The notes beneath the pieces were generated by a model. It was not told the DNA's origin, ran no database searches, and was given only the letters and a program-made list of their open reading frames with translations. Positions 21,141 through 32,551 of a DNA stretch of 64,000 nucleotides are shown here, one piece after another. The translations under genes were made by a program, and so were the position numbers. The stretch lies in contig NC_063169.1 in NCBI RefSeq assembly GCF_023159225.1, forward strand, positions 55,391,934 through 55,455,933, written 5' to 3'. The stretch comes from Perognathus longimembris pacificus. Lineage: Eukaryota > Chordata > Mammalia > Rodentia > Heteromyidae. Each line of letters opens with the position of its first letter. The stretch's first letter is position 1.

Positions 21141-21346
21141 TTTTTTTTTTTTTTGGCCAGTCCTGGGCCTTGGACTCAGGGCCTGAGCACCATCCCTGGC
21201 CTCTTCCCGCTCAAGGCTAGCACTCTGCCACTTGAGCCACAGCGCCGCTTCTGGCCGTTTTCTGTGTATGTGGTGCTGGGGAATCGAACCTAGGGCCTCG
21301 TGTATCCGAGGCAGGCACTCTTGCCACTAGGCTATATTCCCAGCCC
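21141..21346 (-). mobile_element. IDL-Geo SINE, young subfamily
   Basis: Perfect 15-bp duplication CTCTTTGGCATTCTT (21126-21140 and 21347-21361). Same diagnostic bases as 16394 and 17426. Confidence 0.97.
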
Positions 21347-21372
21347 CTCTTTGGCATTCTTAACAATTTTTT

Positions 21373-21566
21373 TTTTTTACAAGGTGACAAAAAGACAGTT
21401 TTATTGGGGAAGTAAAAAGTGAACAAAAAGTGAACCGACCGGCCTTGGTCGCAGCCCGGACTCGGGAGCCGAAACTGCCGACCACGTGTGGAGCCCAGAC
21501 TCGGGAGCTGGGCTTGTACACACCTGGGCGGCCCAGACTCGGGAGCTGGGACCGCCCCGTGTGGCC
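21373..21566 (-). mobile_element. GC-rich poly-A-tailed retrocopy of unknown source
   Basis: A GC-rich insert in AT-rich DNA, flanked by CTTAACAATTTTTT at 21359-21372 and 21567-21580. On the minus strand it ends AATAAA (21405-21400), about 20 nt, then a poly-A run: the signature of an L1-mobilised polyadenylated RNA. Its body holds three copies of a 38-39 bp unit centred on CCCAGACTCGGGAGCTGGG (starts 21455, 21494, 21532). I do not recognise the parent. It could be the 3' end of an mRNA, a long non-coding RNA or an ERV transcript. No open frame of interest. Confidence 0.75.
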
Positions 21567-21592
21567 CTTAACAATTTTTTATAATTATAAAT

Positions 21593-21674
21593 GGTTGAGG
21601 ATTTGGGGATATAATTCAGTGGTAGAATGCTTCTCTTGTGTGCATGAGGTATTGGGTTCATTCTGAAGAACTGT
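21593..21674 (+). mobile_element. ID-like SINE monomer
   Basis: GGGGATATAATTCAGTGGTA (A-box region) and TTGGGTTCATTCTG (B-box region). No right arm. Confidence 0.75.
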
Positions 21675-21825
21675 AGGTTTTTATTTTCATCAGTAATAAA
21701 ATGAGCATTGTGGAAAATCTTTAAAAACAGAAGATCATAAGTTCCCATTTTAGTATATATTCTTGTGGCCTTTAATTTTTTTCACATAGGCTTAAAAGTA
21801 CATACACCAAAAGAAGATCACATGT

Positions 21826-22056
21826 TTATTTTTATTTTTTGGTTCCAATCTTGGGGCCTGAGCTCTGTCCCTGAACTTTTGTTCAAGGCTTGTGCTGTAG
21901 CCCTTGAGCCACAGCTCCACTTCTGGCTTTTCTGTTAGTTTATTGGAGATAAAAGTCTTACAGACTTTCCTGCCCAGCTGACTTCAGACTGTGATCTTCA
22001 GATCGCAGCCTTCTGAGTAGCTAGGATTACAGGCATGAGCCACCAGTACCTGGCTA
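21826..22056 (-). mobile_element. B1/Geo dimeric SINE
   Basis: Geo arm, TTAGTTTATTGGAGATAAAA linker, and a B1 arm ending GGCATGAGCCACCAGTACC. Confidence 0.88.
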
Positions 22057-22147
22057 GATTATATTACACATTTTAGAATCTGATTTTTACACTTAATATT
22101 TTATGAACATTTTAGTTCAGTAGTTAAGTATATAGGCACATCACATT

Positions 22148-22340
22148 TTTCTAGGTGTGGTATGGGCATTAGGATTTGAACTTGGTCTTAAGCGCTATCA
22201 CTCAAACCATGTTCCCAGCCCTTTTTACTTTAATAATTTTTAGATAGGATCTGAAGCTTTTATTAGGCCTCAGACCTCAATCCTCCAACTTCTTCCTCAT
22301 AAATAGCTGGGATTACAGGCATGTATCATTGTGTTTGACT
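22148..22340 (-). mobile_element. old ID-B1 composite SINE
   Basis: A diverged reverse ID monomer (22148-22222, ending GTTCCCAGCCC) is followed by a reverse B1 arm (22223-22340, with TAGCTGGGATTACAGGCATG). This may be a shortened relative of the ID-B1-B1 composites. Confidence 0.55.
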
Positions 22341-22360
22341 TATCAGTCATCATCATTTTT

Positions 22361-24455
22361 TTTTTTTATTAATTGGACATAAATTTTTTTTACAAGGTGT
22401 TGTGCAAAGAGGGTGCAGTTACATAGTAGGGCAGTGTGTACATTTCTTATGATATCTTACAACCTGTTTTTCTATCCCTTGTCTAGGTCAGGTTGACATA
22501 TATGCAATATACAATGTATCAAGAACATATACAGTATTCACAGACTTGGTCTCTACTGTCTCTCCGTCTCCCTTTGTTAACAGTCATATATCAGGGAGAT
22601 CATGCCCCTTTGTTTTCTGTGTTCTAGGCTTGTCTCACTCAACATTATTTGTTCGAGTTCCGACCATTTCCCTGCAAATAACAATATTTCACCATTCCTA
22701 ATCGCTATGTAGTATTCCATTGTGTATAAGTACCATATTTTTTGGATCCATTCGTCTGTGGAGGGGCATCTGGGTTGTTTCCATATTTTAGCTATTGTGA
22801 ATTGTGCCGCGATAAACATGGTAGTACAAATGCCTTTTTGATATCTTGGATTTTGCTGTTTAGGATAGATGCCTAGGAGTGGTATGGCTGGGTCATAGGG
22901 TAGGTCTATATTGAGCTTTTTGAGAAACCTCCATACTGTTCTCCAAAGTGGTTGTACTAATTTGCACTCCCACCAACAATGGAGAAGGGTTCCTCTTTCC
23001 CCACAGCCCCTCCAGCATTTGTTGTTTCCTGAGTTCAGAGTATAGGCCATTCTAACTGGGGTGAGGTGGTATCTCAGGGTTGTTTTTATTTGCATTTCCT
23101 TTACTAGCAGGGATGTTGAGCATTTCCTCATATGTTTCTTTGCCATTTTTATATCTTCTCTTGTGAAGTCTCTCTTTAGCTCTTTTGCCCATTTCCTAAT
23201 AGGTTTATTGGGCTTGGAGGGGCTTAGTTTTTTGAGTTCTCTGTAGATGACCGATATCAGGCCTTTGTCTGTTGCTGTGCTGGTAAATATCCTTTCCCAT
23301 ATGGTTGGCTGTCTTTCTATTTTGGTGGCTATGTCCTTAGCTGTGCAGAAACTTTTTAATTTGTAGTAGTCCCATTTGTCGAGTCTTTCTCCTATTTGTT
23401 GTGCCCCTGGGACTCTATTCAGGAAGTTCCTTCCTGTGCCTATAAGTTCTAGTGTCTTTCCTACTCTCTCCTTCAGTAGTTTCAAGGATTCAGGTCTGAT
23501 GTTGAGGTCCTTGATCCATTTTGAGTTGATCTTGGTGCATGGTGATAGGCTTGGGTCTACTTTGAGTTTTCTGCATATGGCTGCCCAGTTCTCCCAGCAC
23601 CAGTAGTTGAAGAGGCTATGTTTATTCCATTGTATATCTTTAGCTCATTTGTCGAATATCAGTTGGCTGTAAGAGTGCGGTTTTATTTCTGGGTCTTCAG
23701 TTCTAATCCATTGGTCTTCCGATCTGTTTTTATACCAATACCATGCTGTTTTTGTTATGATGGCCTTGTAGTAGATCTTGAAGTCAGGTATTGTGATACC
23801 TCCTGCATTGCTTTTTTTGCCTAGAATTGCTTTGGCTATTCTAGGTTTTTTGCTGTTCCATATGAATTTATGGATTGGTTTCTCTATTTCAGTGAAGAAT
23901 GTGGCTGGGATTTTGATAGGTATTGCATTGAATTTGTATAACAATTTGGGCAATATGGCCATTTTCACTATATTGATTCTGCCTACCCATGAGCATGGGA
24001 GGTCTTTCCATCTCCTTGTGTCTTCTTTGATTTCCCTTATTAGATTTTTGTAGTTTTCATTGAATAGGTCCGTCACGTCCTTGGTTAAGTTGATCCCTAG
24101 GTACTTTATTCTTTTTTTGGCTACTGTAAATGGAATTGTTTCCATAATTTCCTTTTCTGTTTGTCTATTGCTGGTGTACAGAAAAGCTGCTGACTTTTGT
24201 GGGTTGATTTTGTATCCTGCTACTTTGCCAAATTGGTTTATTAGGTGTAGGAGTTTGGGTACTGAGGTTTTTGGGTCCTTCAGATACAAGATCATGTCGT
24301 CTGCGAATAGGGATAACTTGATTTCTTCCTTGCCGATGTGGATCCCTTTGATGTCCTCCTCTTGCCTTATTGCTATGGCTAGGGATTCCAGCACTATGTT
24401 GAACAGAAGTGGGGAGAGTGGGCATCCTTGTCTTGTTCCTGATTTTAGGGGGAAT
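22361..24455 (-). mobile_element. 5'-truncated LINE-1 (2.1 kb)
   Basis: Perfect 15-bp target duplication GTCATCATCATTTTT (22346-22360 and 24456-24470), a poly-T start (poly-A on the minus strand), about 215 bp of 3' UTR and then the ORF2 C-terminal two thirds. This is a classic product of target-primed reverse transcription, truncated inside the reverse-transcriptase domain. It cannot be autonomous: it has no promoter, ORF1 or endonuclease. Confidence 0.97.
22577..24455 (-). pseudogene. LINE-1 ORF2 fragment (RT to C-terminus)
   Basis: The frame enters at the RT motif [16 protein letters not shown], keeps the catalytic FADD (24307-24296) and runs through the C-terminal zinc-knuckle-like region ([18 protein letters not shown]) to a stop at 22579-22577. 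One premature TGA at 23647-23645 interrupts an otherwise continuous frame of about 625 codons, with no frameshift that I can see. That suggests a fairly young insertion. It was dead on arrival because of 5' truncation, so the stop is simply later decay or a lineage variant. Confidence 0.93.
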
Positions 24456-24576
24456 GTCATCATCATTTTTAATAATTGCTTACATGTGTCAATATAAACC
24501 TGCACCTTGAATAATACGATGCATAGATATGATCCGGTTCACACATCTTAGAAAATTTATCCAGTTACTTCTCATC

Positions 24577-24926
24577 TTAGTCCATTCTCACTGCTATAAC
24601 AAAATACCACAGATGGATAATTTATAAATAATCAAAATTTATTTCTTACAGTTCTGGAACAGTCCCAGATCCCTGTGTGGACAAGTTTAGAGTTGTGTTA
24701 GGGCCTATTCATGAATGGTATTTTCTCATAGTATCCTCACAGAAGAGGTGGAAAGGGTGAACTTGCTCTCTCAAGTGCTTTTATAAGGGCATTAATTAAT
24801 CCCATTCATGATGGCATCCACATAGCTTAATCACCTCACAGACATTGGCCACACCTAATATTCTTACGTTGAGAACTAAGTTTCAGCATGAGTTTTGGAG
24901 AGGATACAAACTTTCAAACCATAGTT
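24577..24926 (-). mobile_element. MaLR (ERVL-MaLR, MLT1/MST-type) LTR
   Basis: Reverse LTR: starts TTAGTCCATTCTCACTGCTA, contains AAATTTATTTCTTACAGTTC (AATAAATTT signal on the minus strand), CTTTTATAAGGGCATTAAT and TAATCACCTCACAG, and ends TTTCAAACCATAG. These blocks match the mammalian MaLR LTR consensus as I know it. Confidence 0.85.
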
Positions 24927-25489
24927 TTTCCTTAGGACATAATCATATTGGTATGTCAAAAGATATGCATATTTTATGACTTTTCATACATGTAGTAAGA
25001 TTGCACCAAAGAAAAGTTGTGCAAAACATTCTTCAAACTGACACTGAGAAATATAACTGTGGTGAAAGGTCTCTTAATATTAATTATGTAGACAAAGACT
25101 CTGACATCTTATAAGTTTTTTTTATCTAAGCAACGTTTTGATTATAAATAATCTGCTTTCCTTCATCTTTTCATTTTGATCATAGAAGAATTAGCAAAAA
25201 CAAAATTAAAAGCAAAGTTTTAAAATGATTTTATCTCCTCTATGTAGAAATAGACAAGTAAATTAGTACCTGTACTACATAAGAGCAAACTGCAAAATAA
25301 AGAGCAGGAGTAAGTGGTGGGAGTATTTGAAGATGGAAAAGGGAATAAGCATGTGAAGCTAATGAGTAGCTGAAAAGGAGGCAGTAAGCCTCATGAGTTC
25401 TTTAGGATCAGCTGGGGCTTAATGTTACTAAGAATCACATGGAAGATCTCTCCTTTTGCAAGCAATGTTTGGAGAGTTCATATTATCAG

Positions 25490-25650
25490 TTTCTCATTCA
25501 TTTACTTGATCATCCATTGTATTGTTTATATACTCATCCATATACTACATATTATGTGCTTTCCCTCTTCTAAAACTGGAAATACAATGTTCAGTTATAT
25601 TTGGGTACATCAGAACTCCAGGAGGTTTGGTGAAGCTGTAGAATGTAGTG
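25490..25650 (+). mobile_element. possible L2-type fragment
   Basis: 'tttctcattcatttacttga' and 'atgtgctttccctcttctaaaactggaa' recall the L2 3' end. Weak. Confidence 0.3.
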
Positions 25651-26689
25651 GGTGCTCAGTGGGAAAAGATTTGTTTCCTGTAGTAGGGGAGGATGTTTGA
25701 GCTTGGTCTTGTAGAAAGAGAAGCAGAGGAATGATGCCCCACACAGAAATAGGTGGGGAAGGCCTTGAGTTCTGCTTGCTATTTGGAGTTTGATGTGGCT
25801 GTTCTAAGGTGCAGTGTGGTGGGGCACAAAGCTGAACAGGGATGACACTGGGCAGTCAAACTGGATGTTTGGTAGCCAGTGGAGAATCATCACCACCCAC
25901 CAAAGTTTGTAAAGTAGAATGTGGCCAGCTGAATCTGCAAAACAGCAGTAACAGGTCATTAATAAGCTAGTAGAGTTTTTGTGTATTTTAACAGAATGGG
26001 TATATGCTGTTGCAGCTATTCGGGGTTGGAGGTTTAAGCTGCCATGCACCCTCAATTGTGATTTAGTAGCACACAACACATGCTGCTTTTCTGCCCAGCA
26101 GGATGGTAGTATCACAGCACCCAAAGCAGCTGTGTGGGAAGTCTCTTAATTGTGGGCCCAGAATCCCTGGGCTTTTCCAGCCCTGGGAGATTAGCTAATT
26201 GAGGTTACCTTTAGAGAATAAATGCCAGAGGGAGGAGTTGAGACCATATGAACCAAAGGGAAAGAGTCCTCCCTTGGTTTGTTTTTCTCACTTTGGTATA
26301 AACAGTATATCTTTGTTCCAGATTGGACTAATTTTCCATTTTATTTTTATCATCTAACAAATTTTGAAAGGATGAACTCAAGTGATGAGAGATGTCATTG
26401 TTTTGTACAAAGTGACGGTGTACATGTATGTTTCATTTATTTCAGAAAGCTTTCAGTTCTCAGCTGATGGTGAAATATCAACTTGTATTTAATCAACAGG
26501 ATGTTTTAGCTAGATTGTCCTTGAGAGCTTGTTACAGACTAGCAAAAACCAAGTAGCATTTCTTTTTTTTTTTTTTACCAAGTAGCATTTCTAATAATTA
26601 AAGATTATGTGATCTAGTTTAGTTTATCAGAAGTAGAAAGAGCAAACAAAATATTTATACTAAATCATACTATAAAGATAATAGTTGAG

Positions 26690-26894
26690 GGGTTGGGAAT
26701 ATGGCCTAGTGGCAAGAGTGCTTGCCTCGTATACATGAAGCCCTGGGTTCAATTCCCCAGCACCACATATATAGAAAACGGCCAGAAGGGGCGCTGTGGC
26801 TCATGTGGCAGAGTGCTAGCCTTGAGCATAAAGAAGCCAGGGACAGTGCTCAGGCCCTGAGTCCAAGGCCCAGGACTGGCCAAAAAAAAAAAAA
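26690..26894 (+). mobile_element. IDL-Geo-type dimeric SINE
   Basis: Flanked by AATAGTTGAG (26680-26689 and 26895-26904). Both arms complete, with a 15-nt A tail. Confidence 0.95.
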
Positions 26895-26904
26895 AATAGT
26901 TGAG

Positions 26905-27100
26905 ACGGTGCTGGTGGCTCATGCCAGCATAATCTAGCTTCTCATGGGGCCAAGATCTGAGGATCATCATTTGAAGCTAGCCTGGGCAGGAAAGTCTGTG
27001 AGAGTCTTACATCCAATAAAGTAGAAGTGGTTCAAGTGGTAGGCTGGTAACCTTGAGTGAAAAATCTCAAGGACAGTGCCTAGGACTCTGATGAATGTGC
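26905..27100 (+). mobile_element. B1/Geo dimeric SINE
   Basis: Starts 1 bp after the duplication of the preceding IDL-Geo. B1 arm GGTGCTGGTGGCTCATGCCA, then a partly deleted Geo arm (GTGGTTCAAGTGGTAGGCTG). Confidence 0.85.
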
Positions 27101-27696
27101 ACACACGCCCATTTATGCACACAGGGTACATTATCTTAGAGAAATAAGAAAGACATTCAGAGAAAGCTTAAAGGAAAGTGGAAAAAAAGATTTAAAGAAG
27201 AAATATTAAATGCTAATATAATTGTTTGGAATTTAAAAGATTTAATAAGGTTAAAAGCCTGGTTTTCTTTTCATATATGTGCATAATATAGTACATTTCG
27301 CAGATTTTTACTTGTCAGGAAGAAAAAACTTTACTTCTACCTGCTTTAGGTTTAGTATTTGAGGGACTGGAAATTAAATTGGTAAAAAAATGGATTAACA
27401 AGAGAAAAGGCATTTATGTGCAGAAAAATGTGGCTCAGATGGGTGGTTAGAATTAGTGCTTTATATATTACAGAAAGAGGTAGGGAAAGGATGCCTCAGG
27501 AAAACAAATGGTTCTTTTGGAATGATAAATGAGCTCTTAGGAAAATAGATGGGAAATAGCATAGTTTTGTGATAATGCCAAACTGATGTGGTATAGTGTT
27601 TGTTGGACTTCTTATTTCTGGTAATATGATTCAGCCTTTCCTAATTGCTCTTAGCAAAGGGACTTATGGTAATTGAAGTCTTTTGAGGAGCTCTGC

Positions 27697-27785
27697 TTTT
27701 TAATTTTTAAAAATTTTAGCTTCATTTAAATTGTTTTTTAATTATCTTTACGTGGTTGTACAAAGGAGTTGCTATTCAGAGGCTC
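27697..27785 (-). mobile_element. short L1 3'-end fragment
   Basis: TTATCTTTACGTGGTTGTAC and AAAGGAGTTGCTATTCAGAG match the L1 3'-end fragments at 17245 and 47035. Flanked by an imperfect duplication around GAGGAGCTCTGCTTTT. Confidence 0.6.
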
Positions 27786-27851
27786 TGCTTTTGTGCAGAT
27801 AAAAGATTTTAGCAAAGCAGATTCAAAGACTTCAGATTCTGCACCCCTGAC

Positions 27852-27929
27852 CCCCTGCCAGTTTTGGAGTTTGAACTCAGGTTCTGGCTCTCCTTTGGCA
27901 CTCTATTACTTGAGCTATGACTCCAGTCC
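27852..27929 (-). mobile_element. ID/Geo-like monomer
   Basis: GGAGTTTGAACTCAGGTTCTG to GAGCTATGACTCCAGTCC: a reverse tRNA-like SINE arm, diverged. Confidence 0.6.
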
Positions 27930-29066
27930 AATATTTTACTGGTTATAAAAATAGCTTTTATACCACAGTGGCATATATTATATTGTTCAAATATATTACC
28001 ACTCAAGTTGTTCATCCCTTCCCCAAGGAACAGTTTTCAATAGTCAGATAGGAAAAGTGGGCCTACATATCACAATTCAGATTTTTATTTATTTCATTTT
28101 ATTAGAGATTCATTAGAAGTAGATGCTTGATAGTATATACCAATATAAAGCTAATCAAGAAGATACATATAGGTCAAAGTTAGCAGGGTATCAAATTGTT
28201 TATGTTTGCTCCTGCCACACATTAATGTATATTTTTCCCTCGAGAGCAAGGATAAGTTTGATTATACTTTAGATCACGTCCCTTCAAGTTTACAGAAGCC
28301 TCTCAGGAGAGTCTTTCTATGACTATATTGAAATTGAATCACCAGCTCTGTTTTATGTTTCTTTGTGAGCACTCATGAATGTGATGATTATTTTTCCATG
28401 TAGTATTTAGCAAAACTGTATTATAACACAGCTTACTAGTAACACATTACCTAACACAGCTTAGCACTGGAACAGGAATGGAAACTATGGGAATGTACAG
28501 AATCAAGTTCTGTCTATTTTTGATTGGCAGCAGGTGCTATCTGTAATCTGAGAGACAGAGCCTTAGATAGTTGGCAAAGGTTAAGTGAACAGATATAGAG
28601 AGCCCAGGGCAACAATGCTAGAAGTTGTGGAGAAAGCCTGGTATTGAGAAAGAAAAGTGCTCCTTCAGTGGTAGAGGGAGCCCCGGTTTCCAAACAATTT
28701 CTATCTTCTCATGTTCTTATTCTGTAGTGCTTATGGACCTTGTATTGACACTGTTCCACCATAATAGGTATTGAGTTTTAGTGAAGATGAAGTGTTGCAG
28801 TACTGAAGCAAATTAAGATTCCTGGTGATGAATGTGTTGGTGTTCTGGAATCCATAGAAAGGAGAAGCAGCTATTCCCTGTGACAGGAACAGCTCCCATG
28901 GTTAGTGCTAACTTGGAGCTAGGTAGGATGGAGACACCTTGAGTCCAAAGAAATGTGTCTGACCATTATGCCACAGTTGGATTCTAGTTGATGCTGGGTC
29001 CATCTTGACGCCTATATACATGTGTATAAATAATGGGAATGTAGGCAAGATTTTTGGGTAGAGGTA

Positions 29067-29126
29067 GTAGTTGTACAAAGGAGTTGCTATTCAGAGGAGC
29101 TTTGCTTTTGTGCAGATGAAAGATAA
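29067..29126. repeat. near-copy of 27755-27812
   Basis: GTTGTACAAAGGAGTTGCTA and the following 35 bp closely repeat the earlier L1-fragment/flank junction with only a few changes. Confidence 0.8.
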
Positions 29127-29390
29127 TATAATTGTAAAAATAAAATAATTGTAGATTTTTGGGTTTAGGATAAAAGGATCAAGGAAGCAAGAGACAGACA
29201 GGGTAGCTTTTAAAAGGACTCATAGACATAATTTTGATAGTTAAACTGAAATTAAGTCTGTAAAACAAAACACCACCAAAGAAGCATTTTACTCACATTC
29301 CTACACACATTTTGATCTGACTCTTATAATAGAAGGACTTGATAGTTTTAGCACTTCAGAGATTGTGACCTTTTGAGCTGACACTTCTGA

Positions 29391-29716
29391 TTTTTTTTTT
29401 AATGTAGTGGGGTCTGAATTCAGGGCCTTGCACTTGGTAATCTACCATTTGCACCAGGCCCCTAGTCCTTTTTGCTATAGTTACTTTTGAGATAGGGTCT
29501 TGCTTCCTGCCTGGGCACCCTGGGCGTGAACCTGAACTGATGTACCCATTTTAAACTTCTGGTTGTAGCTAGTATGACAATTGTCCACCATGGTCCCCAG
29601 CTATGAATTGAGAAGGAGTGGTAAAATTTTTTGCTCTCACTGGCCTCAAGCTATAATCCTGATTTCAGCCTCCCAAATAGCTAGGGTGATAGGTTTGAGC
29701 CACCAGCAAGGCTTTA
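29391..29716 (-). mobile_element. ID-B1-B1 composite (trimeric) SINE, copy A
   Basis: Reverse ID-like arm (GGGGTCTGAATTCAGGGCCT to CCCCTAGTCC), a B1-like arm (GAGATAGGGTCTTGCTTCCT), a linker (TATGAATTGAGAAGG), then a second B1-like arm (CTCCCAAATAGCTAGGGTGA). Same order as 35766-36090 and 62287-62604. Confidence 0.65.
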
Positions 29717-30871
29717 GCATTTCTTATTGTTAATGGATTCGATAGCGTTCATAGCAAGGACATGATTATCTTCTTAAACTCCACTGGTTTGAGACATGCT
29801 GCTAATCAGTCTATAAAGGGTTTGTCTGAGTATACTAACACCAGCATTTCATAGAATGTTCATTCTTTTCTTCTTTTCTTTTTTTTTTCTCTTTCTTGAA
29901 GTTTTCCAGATAAAGTTTATGGACTACTCTCATGGAAACCAAGTTGGTTTCTTGGCAGGCTGCTTTTGTGTATATAGGTGACTGATTCTTGGGCCATTTT
30001 CATTTTTATTGTGGTATATAGAAAACGTAGACATGCCCTTTCCTTTGACAAGTCTTTCCTTGTTGCAACGGATTCTGTGACTTGCTTTTGTTGGTTGCTG
30101 ATGCTGCATTTCAGAAAACAGGCTTGTACAGTGGGGCCCCCCAGGCAAAGGCTTGTCCTGCTCCTCAGATCCCAGCAGAATGCCAGGTGATCACTAAAGT
30201 CACTTTACCAGGTTATCTTGGAGGAAAGCAGGGGAGCAGAGAGGGAATTGTCTCAGATTTCAGCAGGGCAGAAAAGGCATATCAAATACAAATGAGGTTT
30301 GAAGTTAGTTTATTTCTGGGTAAGAATAGATAAGGAAATGAGTTTAGCTACATTGTGGTGGGATTTTATTGATTTAAATGTAGAGTCTTAAAAATGGTCT
30401 TGAGAGGTGATTTATTAACCTAGTCTATTGACCCAAGGCAAGGGGAACTCTGATTCTCAGGGCCTGTGCTTTCTCTGTTGTCGAATTTGAGATTCTTTTT
30501 ACAGAGAAGATGGTTTATCTTGACGGTCTTTCCAAGGAAAATTGCATTTTTTTCACACTGAATGACACGTGAACCTTTGTTTATATCCTTCTCCCTTTTT
30601 TGCTTTACATTTCTATTAGATTTACCTCATTGTTTCTATTTCTATGGAGAGCAAAATTTGGGGTCAGAAAACCTTTATATTGTAGTTAGGCTTAAATACT
30701 TATTAAACTTAATTTAGCTTACCCCTAGTTTTGAAGCAAGGCTGAATATTAATATGAATATTGAACATTTTGAATAAGATGCTGTTCTCAATTACAGAGC
30801 AGTGCCTTGTGATCTGGTTACACAAAGTTATATCAATCACTGCTGTGCTCTTTATTTTAATTTTTATTTGT

Positions 30872-30953
30872 TTTTATGGTGCTGAAGATCAAACCCAGGG
30901 TTTGGGGCATGCTAGGCATGTGCTCTTAGCACTGAGAGTTTTATCTCAGACCA
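30872..30953 (-). mobile_element. ID-like SINE monomer
   Basis: ATGGTGCTGAAGATCAAACC through CATGCTAGGCATGTGCTCTT: reverse ID, without right arm. Confidence 0.75.
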
Positions 30954-31848
30954 ACTCTGCTTTATTGATCCATGTGCTGAAGGGTGAAAATGGAAGAAGC
31001 TAGGCCTCTGACTCACTGAAAGACCTTGGTATATTACTAAAGGGACTTTTGTGTGCTGAGGAAGTACTTGCAAAATCTGAACTAAAGATTGTTCTATTTT
31101 TTCCCGAGGAGCTTTGCTATTTTCAAGAAATATTCAGGAAAAGCTGTAGAACCATTATTTCCATTCTGACATGGGATGTGAAGCAGGCATATTTGGGACC
31201 TGTGCTCTTTCAGATCTTGGCTTTATTTATGTTAGACCAGGAAAGGGGGAATTTTTGGCTTTATGGGCATTATTGATATATATATTTCTTACTGATGTCA
31301 GGATCAGAACTAGAACAAAAATATAAAGTAGAAATATACATACATATATAGTTTGAATTTGAGAACTGGGTAGATAGTAGGTTTTAATTAATAGTAAGGA
31401 AAGTGTGGGTTTGGTAGAATAGACTGAATATATCAAGAGAACATCAAAACCCCAGGTTGTTAAATATGGTGCTTCAGTGTTTATTTGGATAGAGTGGTTT
31501 GCCTGAGTAGAAACCTTCAGTTTAAATCTGAATCTAAGCAGAAGCGTGTTAACTGGACATAATCTTTATGTACTCAATTTGCTACCTACTTTGTTGAGGT
31601 CTTTCACACTAAAATAACATAAGAGAGGTTAAACTGAAACAGAGGCTAAGGCAGATGTGCTTAAGCTATCTTATTTAGCTCCTACACTAATCAAAATGAG
31701 TGAACAAAATATTTTTGTGTACTTGTGTTCCTTTATGTGTAGGACTTAGGATCTTATTTTTGTGTATAGTAGACTGAAAATTCTCTCAAAAGATTGAGAA
31801 ACTTAGTAAATCTTTTTTTAGTTTTCACTTTAAAAAACTTAGCAAAGC

Positions 31849-32063
31849 TGGGTGCTGGTGGCTCACGTCTAGCTACTCAGGAGGCTGAGACCTGAGGATT
31901 GAGGTTCGAATCCAGCCCAGGCAGAAAAGTCTCTTTGAGACTCTTGTCTCCAATGAACCACTCAAAAACCAGAAGTGGTGCGCTATGCTCAAGTGGTAGA
32001 GCTCTTTGAGCAACAAGGCTTAGGGACAGCACCCAGACTCTGATTCCAAGACCTACAACTGAT
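31849..32063 (+). mobile_element. B1/Geo dimeric SINE
   Basis: B1 arm GCTGGGTGCTGGTGGCTCAC, CTCCAATGAACCACTCAAAA linker, and Geo arm with GCTCAAGTGGTAGAGCTC. AACTTAG recurs on both sides. Confidence 0.9.
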
Positions 32064-32530
32064 AAAAACAAACAAACTAACTTAGTAGTTTGTCAAGAAA
32101 AACAGTTATTAAACACCTGGTGAGTCTAGTGGTGTTGTGGGGCACCAGAAGCTGCAGCTAGTCCTGGCATCCAGTCCTTTCTCTTCCCAATTTTGCAGTG
32201 AAATCACAGAGAACCACTGAGACTGAAGTAGGGGCTTTGGTGTGACCTGGTGGGTGAGAAGATGGAAAAGCCAGGCTGGGATCTAATTAGACCCAACCTA
32301 TGGAGGCAGGATTTTAGTCCAAGTTTCTGAGCTTTCCCAATGTGTGTATGCTATGATAATAGTCCATTTTTTTTCCTCAGAATACTATTCTGGAGCTGAT
32401 ATCAAGCTTTTCTGCTGTGTATATTTTAAATTGTCACACTTATTTTATAAATGGTTTAAATAGATGCAAAGGTTAAAATTTCCATTTTACTGTAAACATT
32501 TTCATCATGATGTGTATTTAGGCAGAGCCA

Positions 32531-32551
32531 GAATAATAATAATAATAATAA
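32531..32551. repeat. (AAT)n microsatellite
   Basis: Six to seven AAT units. Confidence 0.85.

Noticed and set aside
22346..24470. Possible intact reverse-transcriptase gene
   Set aside because: 5'-truncated, no promoter, no endonuclease and an internal TGA; an L1 fossil rather than a gene.
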